Assembly (NCBI GenBank): GCA_025060475.1
Contig: JANXBZ010000012.1
Coordinates: 1 to 48,141, forward strand
Direction: 5' to 3'
Origin: Dictyoglomus sp.
GTDB lineage: Bacteria > Dictyoglomota > Dictyoglomia > Dictyoglomales > Dictyoglomaceae
Length of the DNA stretch: 48,141 nt
Below, piece by piece: positions 33,965 to 41,767 of the stretch. The first letter of the stretch is position 1. Every line of letters begins with the position of its first letter. The notes under the pieces were generated by a model, which searched no databases, was not told where the DNA came from, and worked only from the letters and a program-made list of their open reading frames with translations. A program made the translations under genes and the position numbers.

Positions 33965-35146
33965 ATGGAAAAGGTAAAAATAGGATTAGTTGGCGTGGGA
34001 TTTATAGCAAAAATTCATATTTCTGCTTATAAAGAGATTGAGCCATATGCAGAAGTGGTTGGAGTTTGCTCAAGAAGAAGGGAAAATGCAGAAGAATTTG
34101 CAAATAGATATGGTATTCCTAAGGTATTTAATAATTTTGAAGAGTTATGTTCTGATTCAAATATAGATATAGTAGATATTTGTACCCCTACTAATCTTCA
34201 TGATGATGTAATAATTTGCTCCGCTCAAAATAAAAAGCATGTGATATGTGAAAAGCCATTAACAGGATATTTTGGAGAAGATAGTGATAAGGAGTTTGTA
34301 GGAAAAGAAGTTCCTAAAAGTCATATGTATAAAAAGGTTTTAGAAAAAATTGAAAAAATAGAAAAAGCTATAAAAGAGAATAATATAAAGTTCATGTATG
34401 GAGAAAATTTAGTATATGCTCCTTCCATAGAAAAGATGAAAAGGATGATTCTTTCTTCCAATTCATCCATTCTTGAAATTAGAGCGGAGTGTAGTCATTC
34501 AGGATCCCATGCTACTTATGCCCATCTTTGGAGGACCTCTGGTGGTGGAAGCCTTATGCGTCTCGGCTCCCATCCTGTAGCTCTTGTCTTACATCTTAAG
34601 CATTTTGAGGGAATCAAAAAATTTGGAAAGCCTATAAGAGCAAAATCGGTCTGGGCGGAAATTGGAAATTTAACAAAAACTGAAAACTTCTTAAAGGAAG
34701 AAAAACATTATGTAGCAACTTTTTGGAAGGATGTAGAGGATTGGTCTGTTGTAGTTATTGATTTTGAGGATGGAACAAAGGGAATAATTTTCTCCAATGA
34801 TATAAGCCTTGGTGGGCTTAAGAATTGGATACAAGTAAATCTTTCTAAAGGAATGATCTATGCTAATATCAATCCCAATAATATGATGCTTGCATACTCT
34901 CCTGAGGATGTTATATGGAAGGATGAGTATATTGCGGAAAAAATTGAGACAAAAGCAGGATGGAATTTTCCTTCCCCTGATGATTTTTGGACCAGAGGAT
35001 TTCCTCAGGAACTAAAGGATTTTGTATTAGCAGTAAGAGATAATAAAGATCCTATTTCTAATTTTGAACTAGCAAAGGAAACTGCAAAAGTTCTATATGC
35101 AGGATATTATTCCAGTGAGGAGGGAAGAAAGATTGACTTATTCTAG
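33965..35146 (+). CDS. Gfo/Idh/MocA-family oxidoreductase
   Basis: The 393-residue protein has the N-terminal Rossmann motif IGLVGVGFIAKIHISAY, DICTPTNLHDDV and the family signature CEKPLTG with the catalytic-type lysine, followed by a C-terminal alpha/beta domain containing HLWRTSGGGSLMRLGSHP, where the Gly-rich strand and His fit the active site. It probably oxidises or reduces a hydroxy or keto group of a sugar or cyclitol with NAD(P). It follows the M24-like gene by 12 nt in the same operon. A hairpin follows the stop. Confidence 0.92.
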   Translation: MEKVKIGLVGVGFIAKIHISAYKEIEPYAEVVGVCSRRRENAEEFANRYGIPKVFNNFEELCSDSNIDIVDICTPTNLHDDVIICSAQNKKHVICEKPLTGYFGEDSDKEFVGKEVPKSHMYKKVLEKIEKIEKAIKENNIKFMYGENLVYAPSIEKMKRMILSSNSSILEIRAECSHSGSHATYAHLWRTSGGGSLMRLGSHPVALVLHLKHFEGIKKFGKPIRAKSVWAEIGNLTKTENFLKEEKHYVATFWKDVEDWSVVVIDFEDGTKGIIFSNDISLGGLKNWIQVNLSKGMIYANINPNNMMLAYSPEDVIWKDEYIAEKIETKAGWNFPSPDDFWTRGFPQELKDFVLAVRDNKDPISNFELAKETAKVLYAGYYSSEEGRKIDLF

Positions 35147-35152
35147 GAAAGA

Positions 35153-35184
35153 ATGCCCAAGTACCCTTAAGGGTACCTGGGCAT
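35153..35184 (+). terminator. Hairpin between the oxidoreductase and dctP-like genes
   Basis: Two 14-nt arms (35153-35166 and 35171-35184) pair at 13 of 14 positions around TTAA. No U-run follows, and the next gene's Shine-Dalgarno lies about 15 nt later, so it probably modulates read-through or protects the mRNA. Confidence 0.7.
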
Positions 35185-35209
35185 TAAATATTAATAGGAG
35201 GGATGTAGG

Positions 35210-36187
35210 ATGAAAAGGTATTTCTTTACTTTCTCCTTTCTTTTAATTTTAATAATTTTATCATCTATTCAGGCTCAAAGCAATATTACTATTAAAGCGG
35301 CAACACCTTTTCCCAAGGGACATATCATAACTGAAGCTATGGAAAATTTCAAGTCTATAATTGAAGAACAGACTAAAGGAAGAATCATAGTAGAGCTTGA
35401 GATTGCCAAGGATACAGAAGAAGGAGTAAACGATAAATGTTCAAAGGGTTTAGTAGATATGCAATTTACTGGAGGAAGAGCTCTTGAAGTATTTGCAGGA
35501 CAATATTTCTTCATGAATGCCCCATTTGTATTAAAAGATTATGAACATTTCTTCAGATTAATGAGAGGACCCATAGGAGAGAAAGCAAAGGCACAAATAT
35601 TAGAAAAAGGAAATATGTATACATTAGGTTATCTTTATAGGGGATATAGACAAATGACTTCTAATAAGCTTATTCTTTATCCCTTTAATCTTAAAGGACT
35701 AAGATTAAGACTTCCTGTAGTTCCTACATGGGTAAAGGTATGGGAAGCTCTTGGAACAAAACCAGTGACTGTTCCTCTTACAGGACTATATCAAGCCTTG
35801 AAAGATGGAATTGCAGAGGCATCTGAGGGAGATCTAACTCAGATTTCTGGATTTAAATTATATGAAGTACAAAAATATTTGATAATTACAAACCACTTGG
35901 TGTCCTTTGGATGGGTACATATGTATAGACCAACCTTTGATAAGTTATCTTCTGCAGATAAAAAACTTATATCAGAAACTGTAGAAAAAGTATGTGATAT
36001 GGCTACTAAGAAGCTTCTTGCTAGTGAAAATGATATTTTAAAATCTCTTCTTGATAAAGGAATGAAAGTAATATTCTTAGATAAGAAAACTTTGGATGCC
36101 ATTAGAAACAAGGCAAAACCAGCAATAGAAGAACTATTTAGAACTACATGGCCTGTTACCACCTGGGAAGAAGTTCTAAAACAGTAA
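35210..36187 (+). CDS. TRAP-transporter solute-binding protein (DctP family), orphan
   Basis: The 325-residue exported protein has a signal peptide (MKRYFFTFSFLLILIILSS) and DctP features: ATPFPKGHIITEAMENFK, GLVDMQFTGGR, and the Arg-containing LKGLRLRLPVVPTWVKVWEALG segment whose conserved Arg binds a carboxylate ligand. TRAP binding proteins normally work with DctQ and DctM membrane proteins, but neither is in this operon or elsewhere in the window; the next gene is on the other strand. It may use distant partners. GGAGGG precedes the ATG. Confidence 0.9.
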   Translation: MKRYFFTFSFLLILIILSSIQAQSNITIKAATPFPKGHIITEAMENFKSIIEEQTKGRIIVELEIAKDTEEGVNDKCSKGLVDMQFTGGRALEVFAGQYFFMNAPFVLKDYEHFFRLMRGPIGEKAKAQILEKGNMYTLGYLYRGYRQMTSNKLILYPFNLKGLRLRLPVVPTWVKVWEALGTKPVTVPLTGLYQALKDGIAEASEGDLTQISGFKLYEVQKYLIITNHLVSFGWVHMYRPTFDKLSSADKKLISETVEKVCDMATKKLLASENDILKSLLDKGMKVIFLDKKTLDAIRNKAKPAIEELFRTTWPVTTWEEVLKQ

Positions 36188-36224
36188 ATTCCCCTCCTAA
36201 ATTTTTTAAGGGCTAAATAATTTA

Positions 36225-36251
36225 TAGGGCTACCTTCTAAAGGTAGCCCTA
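36225..36251. terminator. Strong hairpin terminator between convergent genes
   Basis: A 12-bp perfect stem (36225-36236 with 36240-36251) around a 3-nt loop lies 37 nt after the dctP-like stop and 4 nt before the stop of the convergent membrane-protein gene. It can terminate both transcripts; A/T-rich runs flank it on each side. Confidence 0.8.
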
Positions 36252-36255
36252 AACT

Positions 36256-36675
36256 TTATAAAGGTTTCCTTTGAGAAATATATATTAAAAATATAGCAGC
36301 TCCCAGTTTTAATATTCCCATAAGAACTTGAAAGTTATTAGGAAAAACACCATACAAGGAAGGCGGTAAATACTGAAAGATAAAAAGAATAAAAATTTCA
36401 ATTCCTGTTATATATAAGAATCTTTGAAGAAGATTGTTTCTAAAAAGTCCCTTTCTATAATAGTTTTCGACTCCCATAATGATTCCTAAAGCAAGAACAG
36501 CAAAAACTATGAATAAAAGTTTATCTACAAAATTAATTACAAGAATATTTTTTGTAATAAAGGGCATAATTTTTAAATAAAAACCTCGGAAAAGAAGAAG
36601 AAGGTAAAAGGTAAAAGTAGTGGTTATTAACCAGAGTATATAACAAAGAATAATTTGAAAATTTAGCTTTCTCAT
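36256..36675 (-). CDS. Small membrane protein of unknown function
   Basis: The 139-residue protein has four predicted membrane helices (about 8-30, 40-66, 84-106 and 113-133) and a short basic tail. I do not recognise a family. Its start ATG has no Shine-Dalgarno and is preceded by TAAAAT 7 nt upstream, so it may be leaderless. It is divergent from the envelope operon and shares its 66-nt intergenic region, which contains an AT palindrome near 36700. Confidence 0.65.
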   Translation of the reverse strand: MRKLNFQIILCYILWLITTTFTFYLLLLFRGFYLKIMPFITKNILVINFVDKLLFIVFAVLALGIIMGVENYYRKGLFRNNLLQRFLYITGIEIFILFIFQYLPPSLYGVFPNNFQVLMGILKLGAAIFLIYISQRKPL

Positions 36676-36741
36676 ATTTTATATTTTATCACAGGTTATA
36701 TTATAATAAAAATAAAAATCCTTAGGAAGGAGTCTAAATTA

Positions 36742-37509
36742 ATGAGAAGTATTTTTGAGGTTATGATAGAATCAGCTTTTATGGCAGGAGATATTTTAAG
36801 AAAATATTATGAAAATGGAAATTTTGTTATTTCTCAAAAAACTACATCTTATGATTTAGTAACTACTGTAGATAAGGAATCTCAAGAAGTTATTATTTCT
36901 TTTCTTTCTTCAAAATTTCCCCATATTCCCATTCTTGGAGAAGAGGGATTTGAGATAAAAAGATATGAAAGAGCTTTTTTTGTAGATCCTTTAGATGGAA
37001 CTTTAAACTTTGTTCACAAAATTCCCTTTTTTGCAATCTCCATTGGATATTGGGAAGATAATAAACCTAAGTTAGGATTAGTTTATGATCCGATAAGAAG
37101 AGATCTATTTTATGCTAAAGAGGGAGAAGGTGCCTTTTTGAATGGAAAAAGAATACATGTATCCTCTCCTTCTTCTCTTGAAAATTCTATATTTGTTACG
37201 GGCTGGCCCTATGATAAAAAAAAGATGGAAAAAGCTATAAATTTTGCAAACAGATTATTAAAATATACAGAGTATAGAGCTTTGGGAAGCGCAAGTTTAG
37301 AATTATGTTATGTAGGAATGGGGAATTTTGATGGATATTTTGAGTTTGGGTTATATCCTTGGGATTTGGCAGGAGGAGTTTTAATAGCAAAGGAAGCAGG
37401 AGCAAAAATCTCAAAACCCAATGGGGAAGAATTTGATCTCTTTGATGGTGAAATTTTAGCAATAGCTCCAAGTATATATGAGGAATTTTTGAGGGCAATT
37501 TCTTCATGA
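36742..37509 (+). CDS. Inositol-monophosphatase family phosphatase
   Basis: The 255-residue protein is a complete IMPase-family enzyme: metal ligands in LGEEGFE and the hallmark DPLDGTLNFVHKIPFFAIS, and the C-terminal motif PWDLAGGVLIAKEAGAKI. It removes phosphate from inositol-1-phosphate, fructose-1,6-bisphosphate, or related compounds, with Mg2+. It has GGAAGGAG upstream and is the first gene of a seven-gene envelope operon; the next start overlaps its stop (ATGA). In thermophiles this family often supplies inositol-based solutes or gluconeogenic sugar phosphate; sequence alone does not choose. Confidence 0.92.
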   Translation: MRSIFEVMIESAFMAGDILRKYYENGNFVISQKTTSYDLVTTVDKESQEVIISFLSSKFPHIPILGEEGFEIKRYERAFFVDPLDGTLNFVHKIPFFAISIGYWEDNKPKLGLVYDPIRRDLFYAKEGEGAFLNGKRIHVSSPSSLENSIFVTGWPYDKKKMEKAINFANRLLKYTEYRALGSASLELCYVGMGNFDGYFEFGLYPWDLAGGVLIAKEAGAKISKPNGEEFDLFDGEILAIAPSIYEEFLRAISS

Positions 37510-38033
37510 GATACTTTAAAATCTTTCTTTTGATTCTTTTATTTGTCTTTATTTCAGGTTGTGCAAGAACAGTAACAAGCCCTCTAAAAAAGGTAGTAGA
37601 GGTTTCTTTTACGTTGGAATTTAATTTAGAAGAGGGACGTTATTTAGTTGTTGCCTTTAATAAAGAAAAACAACCTACAACAACTGATTTATCTACTTGG
37701 AAAAATTTTATTCTTTTTAAGGTAGATGATAAAAGATTTTATAGAGGAAAAAATGGTAATTTAGATAATCTTTCCCTTCCATATTTTGAATGTACTGTAG
37801 ACTCAGAGCTTAAGAATTTTAATCTTAAAATTCCCTTATCCCAGCTTTATGAGGATGGAGTAGAGCCTGAAAAATTACATATAAATATTTTTTATTTCTA
37901 TTATGAAGAAGAAAATATTATTTTTGAAAAATATCTTTTAAGTGATATAGCTATGAATATTGAAAGGGGATTTAATAGAGATTATCTTGGACAATCAAAT
38001 TTCATATCAAGTATTAATTTGAAATTCTATTAA
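37506..38033 (+). CDS. Putative lipoprotein
   Basis: The 175-residue protein has a lipoprotein signal peptide with lipobox ISGC at residues 16-19, so Cys19 would be lipidated. The rest is beta-strand-rich, with no recognised domain. It sits directly upstream of lnt, which N-acylates lipoproteins, and overlaps the IMPase gene by 4 nt. Its function is unknown. Confidence 0.75.
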   Translation: MRYFKIFLLILLFVFISGCARTVTSPLKKVVEVSFTLEFNLEEGRYLVVAFNKEKQPTTTDLSTWKNFILFKVDDKRFYRGKNGNLDNLSLPYFECTVDSELKNFNLKIPLSQLYEDGVEPEKLHINIFYFYYEEENIIFEKYLLSDIAMNIERGFNRDYLGQSNFISSINLKFY

Positions 38034-38034
38034 T

Positions 38035-39462
38035 ATGAGGAATTTAATCTTATTAATTTTATCAATAATATTTTATATCTTTTCCTTTCCTCCTTTTAAC
38101 CTTTCTTTCCTTATCTTTTTTACTTTAATTCCTTTATTTTTTCTTGTTCCTAGACTTTCTTATAAGGAATCCTTTATTTATGGATTTTTGTTTGGATTTG
38201 GCTTTTATGGAGTTAATTTTTATTGGCTTCCCAATCTTTTAAAACATTTTGTTCCCTTTGTTTTTGGAATATTTATATCCTTCCTTTTGGTTTTCTATCT
38301 TTCTTTATATAATGGAGTATTCCTATGGGGAGTAAAGAAAAAATTTAATTCCCTTCTTTTCCCTCCCTTTTTCTGGTGTTTCTTGGAATTTATAAAAAGT
38401 ATTGGTCCCTTATCCTTTAATTGGGGAACATTGGGAGAGCCTCTAGTAAATATTTTCCCCTTACTTCAATGGGCAAGTGTTTTTGGGGGATTGGGATTGA
38501 GCTTTATGGTGGTTTTAATAAATAATATTTTATTTAAATTTAAATCCTTTTCTTTAAAATATAAACTCTATAGCATAGTTTTTATCCTTTCTCTCTTTTT
38601 TATAGGAAATTTCATGGGTATGGATCTGGAAAAGCCCCTTTTTAATCTTAAAATAGGTGCAGTTCAGGGAAGTTATGATAGTTTTTCCAAGGTATATATA
38701 AGAGATATCGAGGATCAACTAAAAATACATAAAGATCTTACCCTATCCCTTCCCGATAATTTGTACTTGATAATTTGGCCTGAGAGTGTTCTTTTTTGCA
38801 CCTTAAATAATTTTCCCCAATATATTAATGAACTTAAGGATTTAGCAAGGAGAAAAGGCTCTTTTTTGATAATAGGTGCATTAAAGAATGAAAAGCAAAA
38901 TTTATTTAATTCTGCATATTTCTTTTCTCCCTTTGAAGAGGAATATAAAACCTATAGTAAGGTTCAGTTGGTACCCTTTGTAGAGGAACTTCCTTTTTCC
39001 TTTTTATTTCCCTCCTTTATAAAAAATCTTGTGGGTAATTATAAAAGGGGAGAAGGTTTCTTTCCCTTTAAAACTCCTTTGATAAATATTGGGATCTTAA
39101 TATGTTTTGAATCTTTATTTTCCTACACCGCAAGAGAACATATAAAAAAGGGAGCGGATATCTTAGTAGTGATAACCAATGATGGATGGTTTCAAGGAAC
39201 TCCCGCTGTTTGGCAACATAGAAATCTTTCTTTAATAAGGGCTGTAGAAAATAGAGTCCCATTAGTACAAGTTGCAAATACTGGAATAACCTTTTTTGTA
39301 GATCCCTATGGTAGAATATTAAAGGAGAGTAAAGAGGGAGAAAGAATGGTATATTATTGTGATATTCCCATCAATAAAAAAACTTTTTCTTTATATAGAA
39401 TATGGGGAGACCTTTTCTTCTTTCTGTGTTTTATAATATTTCTTGTTTATAAAATAATATGA
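38035..39462 (+). CDS. lnt: Apolipoprotein N-acyltransferase
   Basis: The 475-residue protein has an N-terminal block of membrane helices (to about 200), a periplasmic nitrilase-like domain and a C-terminal helix. The nitrilase triad is visible as E250 (IWPESVLF), K309 (YSKVQLVPF) and C357 (ILICFESLF). It transfers an acyl chain from phospholipid to the N-terminal Cys of lipoproteins, the last maturation step in bacteria with an outer membrane. It starts 1 nt after the lipoprotein stop and overlaps lptC by 4 nt. Confidence 0.95.
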   Translation: MRNLILLILSIIFYIFSFPPFNLSFLIFFTLIPLFFLVPRLSYKESFIYGFLFGFGFYGVNFYWLPNLLKHFVPFVFGIFISFLLVFYLSLYNGVFLWGVKKKFNSLLFPPFFWCFLEFIKSIGPLSFNWGTLGEPLVNIFPLLQWASVFGGLGLSFMVVLINNILFKFKSFSLKYKLYSIVFILSLFFIGNFMGMDLEKPLFNLKIGAVQGSYDSFSKVYIRDIEDQLKIHKDLTLSLPDNLYLIIWPESVLFCTLNNFPQYINELKDLARRKGSFLIIGALKNEKQNLFNSAYFFSPFEEEYKTYSKVQLVPFVEELPFSFLFPSFIKNLVGNYKRGEGFFPFKTPLINIGILICFESLFSYTAREHIKKGADILVVITNDGWFQGTPAVWQHRNLSLIRAVENRVPLVQVANTGITFFVDPYGRILKESKEGERMVYYCDIPINKKTFSLYRIWGDLFFFLCFIIFLVYKII

Positions 39463-40013
39463 TGCGAGGAGTAATTTACTTAGGAATAGGTTTTTTGATT
39501 TTACTTATTGGATGGGGGTTAAGCTCCTTATTATCTAAACCCATTGAAGTTGATATTCCTATACCCTTAGTCCAAGAAGAAGCAGGAATTTTTGCAAAAG
39601 AAGTTTTTCTTAAAGGAAGAGAGGAGGGAGATGATACCTGGGAGATTAGAGCGGATAATTTAAAAATTGATTTACAGTATAAGTATTTTAAATTTGAAGG
39701 AAGAGTAGAGGGAAAGGTATATAGAGAGAAAAAATTATCTATCGATGTTTGGGGAGATTTGGCAGAATTTGATGTTGAAAAGGGAATTTTGAAATTTCCT
39801 AAAGGTGTAAGCTTTCTTACAGAAGATGGTTATAAGGGGATTGCTCCTTATGGAGTATGGTATATTAATTTAAGAGAGTTTATCTGTGCTAATGGTAGAG
39901 TAAAATTTGAGAAAATTGGAGAATTTAAGGCAGAAGCAGACTTTTTCAAATTTTCTACAAAAGAGGGAATTGCTACTTTTGAAGGTAATGTGATAATAGA
40001 GACAGGAATATAA
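39459..40013 (+). CDS. lptC: LptC-like LPS-transport bridge protein
   Basis: The 184-residue protein has a single N-terminal membrane helix and a beta-jellyroll region of LptC/LptA type (WEIRADNLKIDLQYKYFKFEGRVEGKVYR, then AEFDVEKGILKFPKGVSF). LptC is anchored in the inner membrane and passes lipid A-type molecules to LptA. Identification relies on the fold-type repeats and on its place before lptA, the LptF/G-type permease and lptD. It overlaps lnt by 4 nt. Two adjacent ATG codons could serve as start. Confidence 0.75.
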   Translation: MMRGVIYLGIGFLILLIGWGLSSLLSKPIEVDIPIPLVQEEAGIFAKEVFLKGREEGDDTWEIRADNLKIDLQYKYFKFEGRVEGKVYREKKLSIDVWGDLAEFDVEKGILKFPKGVSFLTEDGYKGIAPYGVWYINLREFICANGRVKFEKIGEFKAEADFFKFSTKEGIATFEGNVIIETGI

Positions 40014-40025
40014 AGGAGGAGGAAT

Positions 40026-40688
40026 ATGAAAAGAAAAATCTTATTTTTAGTTTTAATTCTATTTTTGTTGAATTATCTTTTTGCTCAAACAGCAACATCC
40101 TCAAAAACTCCAGTTCAAATTAAAGCTCAGAGGGTTTCCTATGATTGGGGAAAGAAAATGTCTAAAGCGGAAGGAAATGTAGTAGTAACATATAAACCTG
40201 GAAAAGAAGATGAAACAAAAATTTTTGCTCCAGTAGTATTTTATAATCAGGATGCAAGCTTGGTTGAGGTTCAGGGGAAAGTTACTATCACTCGAAGGGA
40301 TCTAAATATCACAGGAGAGGATTTAAAAGCAGATTTGAGAAAGGAAGAGGTAGAGTTAAAGAAAAACGTGGTTATTGTAATCCAAAGAAAGGTAGAGGGA
40401 GGTAGGACAGAAACAACTAAATTGACTTCTCAGACTTTAAAATATTCCTTAAGGACAAGCACAGGAACCCTTTCAGGAGGAGTAAATATAGATAGAGAGG
40501 ACTTAAAGGCAAGGTCTGATAGTGCTTCGGTAGATACTGATAAGGAGATATATATTTTAATAGATAATGTTTCCATGCTTGATAGTGATAGAAATGAGAT
40601 AAAATGTAAAAAACTGAATGTGTATGTAAGAGAAAAGAAAGTAGAAGCTGAAGGAGATGTAGAATCTATCTTCTATATAACGGAATAA
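40026..40688 (+). CDS. lptA: LptA/OstA-like periplasmic LPS-transport protein
   Basis: The 220-residue protein has a signal peptide ending FAQ and a run of OstA-type beta repeats: IKAQRVSYDWGKKMSKAEGNVVVTY, DASLVEVQGKVTITRRDLNITGEDLKAD, and TGTLSGGVNIDREDLKARSDSASVD. LptA polymers form the periplasmic bridge between LptC and LptD. AGGAGGAGG precedes the ATG. Its stop overlaps the permease start by one base. Confidence 0.88.
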   Translation: MKRKILFLVLILFLLNYLFAQTATSSKTPVQIKAQRVSYDWGKKMSKAEGNVVVTYKPGKEDETKIFAPVVFYNQDASLVEVQGKVTITRRDLNITGEDLKADLRKEEVELKKNVVIVIQRKVEGGRTETTKLTSQTLKYSLRTSTGTLSGGVNIDREDLKARSDSASVDTDKEIYILIDNVSMLDSDRNEIKCKKLNVYVREKKVEAEGDVESIFYITE

Positions 40689-41767
40689 TGAGACTTTATC
40701 TTAAATATGTTCTTTCTGAAGTAATTGGGCCATTTTTGCTTGGAATTTTGGGGTTTATTCTTGTGATGTTAATTCAGATTCTTTATGAGTTTTCTCATCT
40801 TATCATTTTAAAAAGATTGAGCTTACAGACAGTTCTAAGGCTTTTATATTACAAAACCCCATCCCTTTTAGTTTTCGTAATTCCTACCGCCCTTCTTTTC
40901 GCTATAATTTTTTCCTTTAGTAGATTGATAAGAGATGGAGAGCTTTTTGCTTTAAGGAGTAATGGAATTTGCTTTTTTAAGCTGACTATCCCCATATTTA
41001 TATTTTCAAGTTTTTTAGCTATTATTCTCTGGATCTTAAATTACTCTTTGATTCCCAATTCTAACTATAGGGCAAATCAAATGATTCAAAGATACTTCTT
41101 TGTAAATCCTCTTCCTATAAAGGGAGAAAATGTATTTTTTCATGACGAACAATCCCGATACTATTATGTGAAGAGGGTAAAAGAAGATAACACTATGGAA
41201 AATGTTATGATTTATGATCTTTCTTTAGGGGAAGAGTTTCCTATTCTTCTTACTGCAAAAACTGCAGTTTGGAGCGAAGAAAGTCTTTTTCTAATTGATG
41301 GGATGATTCATAAATTCGGAAAGGATCATTTTGTTATTTGGGAAGGGAAATTTAAAACTTTTAAGATAAATCTTCCTCAGGAATTTAGACTTATTTTCCA
41401 AAGGGAAAAAACTCCCCAAGAGATGACTACTGACGAATTATGGAAAAAAATAAAACTATTTAAAAAGGCAGGCATCTCTACAAGGAGACTAGAAGTAGAG
41501 AATTATTTAAGACTTGCCCAAACCTTTGCTATTCCTATCTTTACACTTCTTGCCTTTGCGGTTATCCTTATTACAGGAAGGGGAGGAAAACTTTGGGGAA
41601 CAGCATTTTCTGTTATAATTGCATTCTTCTATTATGGATTTACTATTATTGCAAGATCCTTAGGAGAATATAATATATTTCATCCTTTTATTTCTGCTTG
41701 GCTTCCCAACTTATCCTTTGGAAGTATTAGTTTAGGAGTATTCCTATGGAAAATAAGAAAATGGTGA
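40688..41767 (+). CDS. LptF/LptG-family permease
   Basis: The 359-residue protein has three membrane helices, a periplasmic jellyroll domain and three more helices, the YjgP/YjgQ layout. Family residues include the N-terminal RLYLKYVLSEVIGPFLLGIL and, before the C-terminal helices, ARSLGEYN. LptF and LptG form the ABC permease dimer that extracts LPS from the inner membrane; only one such gene is present here, and the ATPase LptB is not in the window. A homodimer or a second gene elsewhere are both possible. It overlaps lptD by 22 nt. Confidence 0.9.
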   Translation: MRLYLKYVLSEVIGPFLLGILGFILVMLIQILYEFSHLIILKRLSLQTVLRLLYYKTPSLLVFVIPTALLFAIIFSFSRLIRDGELFALRSNGICFFKLTIPIFIFSSFLAIILWILNYSLIPNSNYRANQMIQRYFFVNPLPIKGENVFFHDEQSRYYYVKRVKEDNTMENVMIYDLSLGEEFPILLTAKTAVWSEESLFLIDGMIHKFGKDHFVIWEGKFKTFKINLPQEFRLIFQREKTPQEMTTDELWKKIKLFKKAGISTRRLEVENYLRLAQTFAIPIFTLLAFAVILITGRGGKLWGTAFSVIIAFFYYGFTIIARSLGEYNIFHPFISAWLPNLSFGSISLGVFLWKIRKW

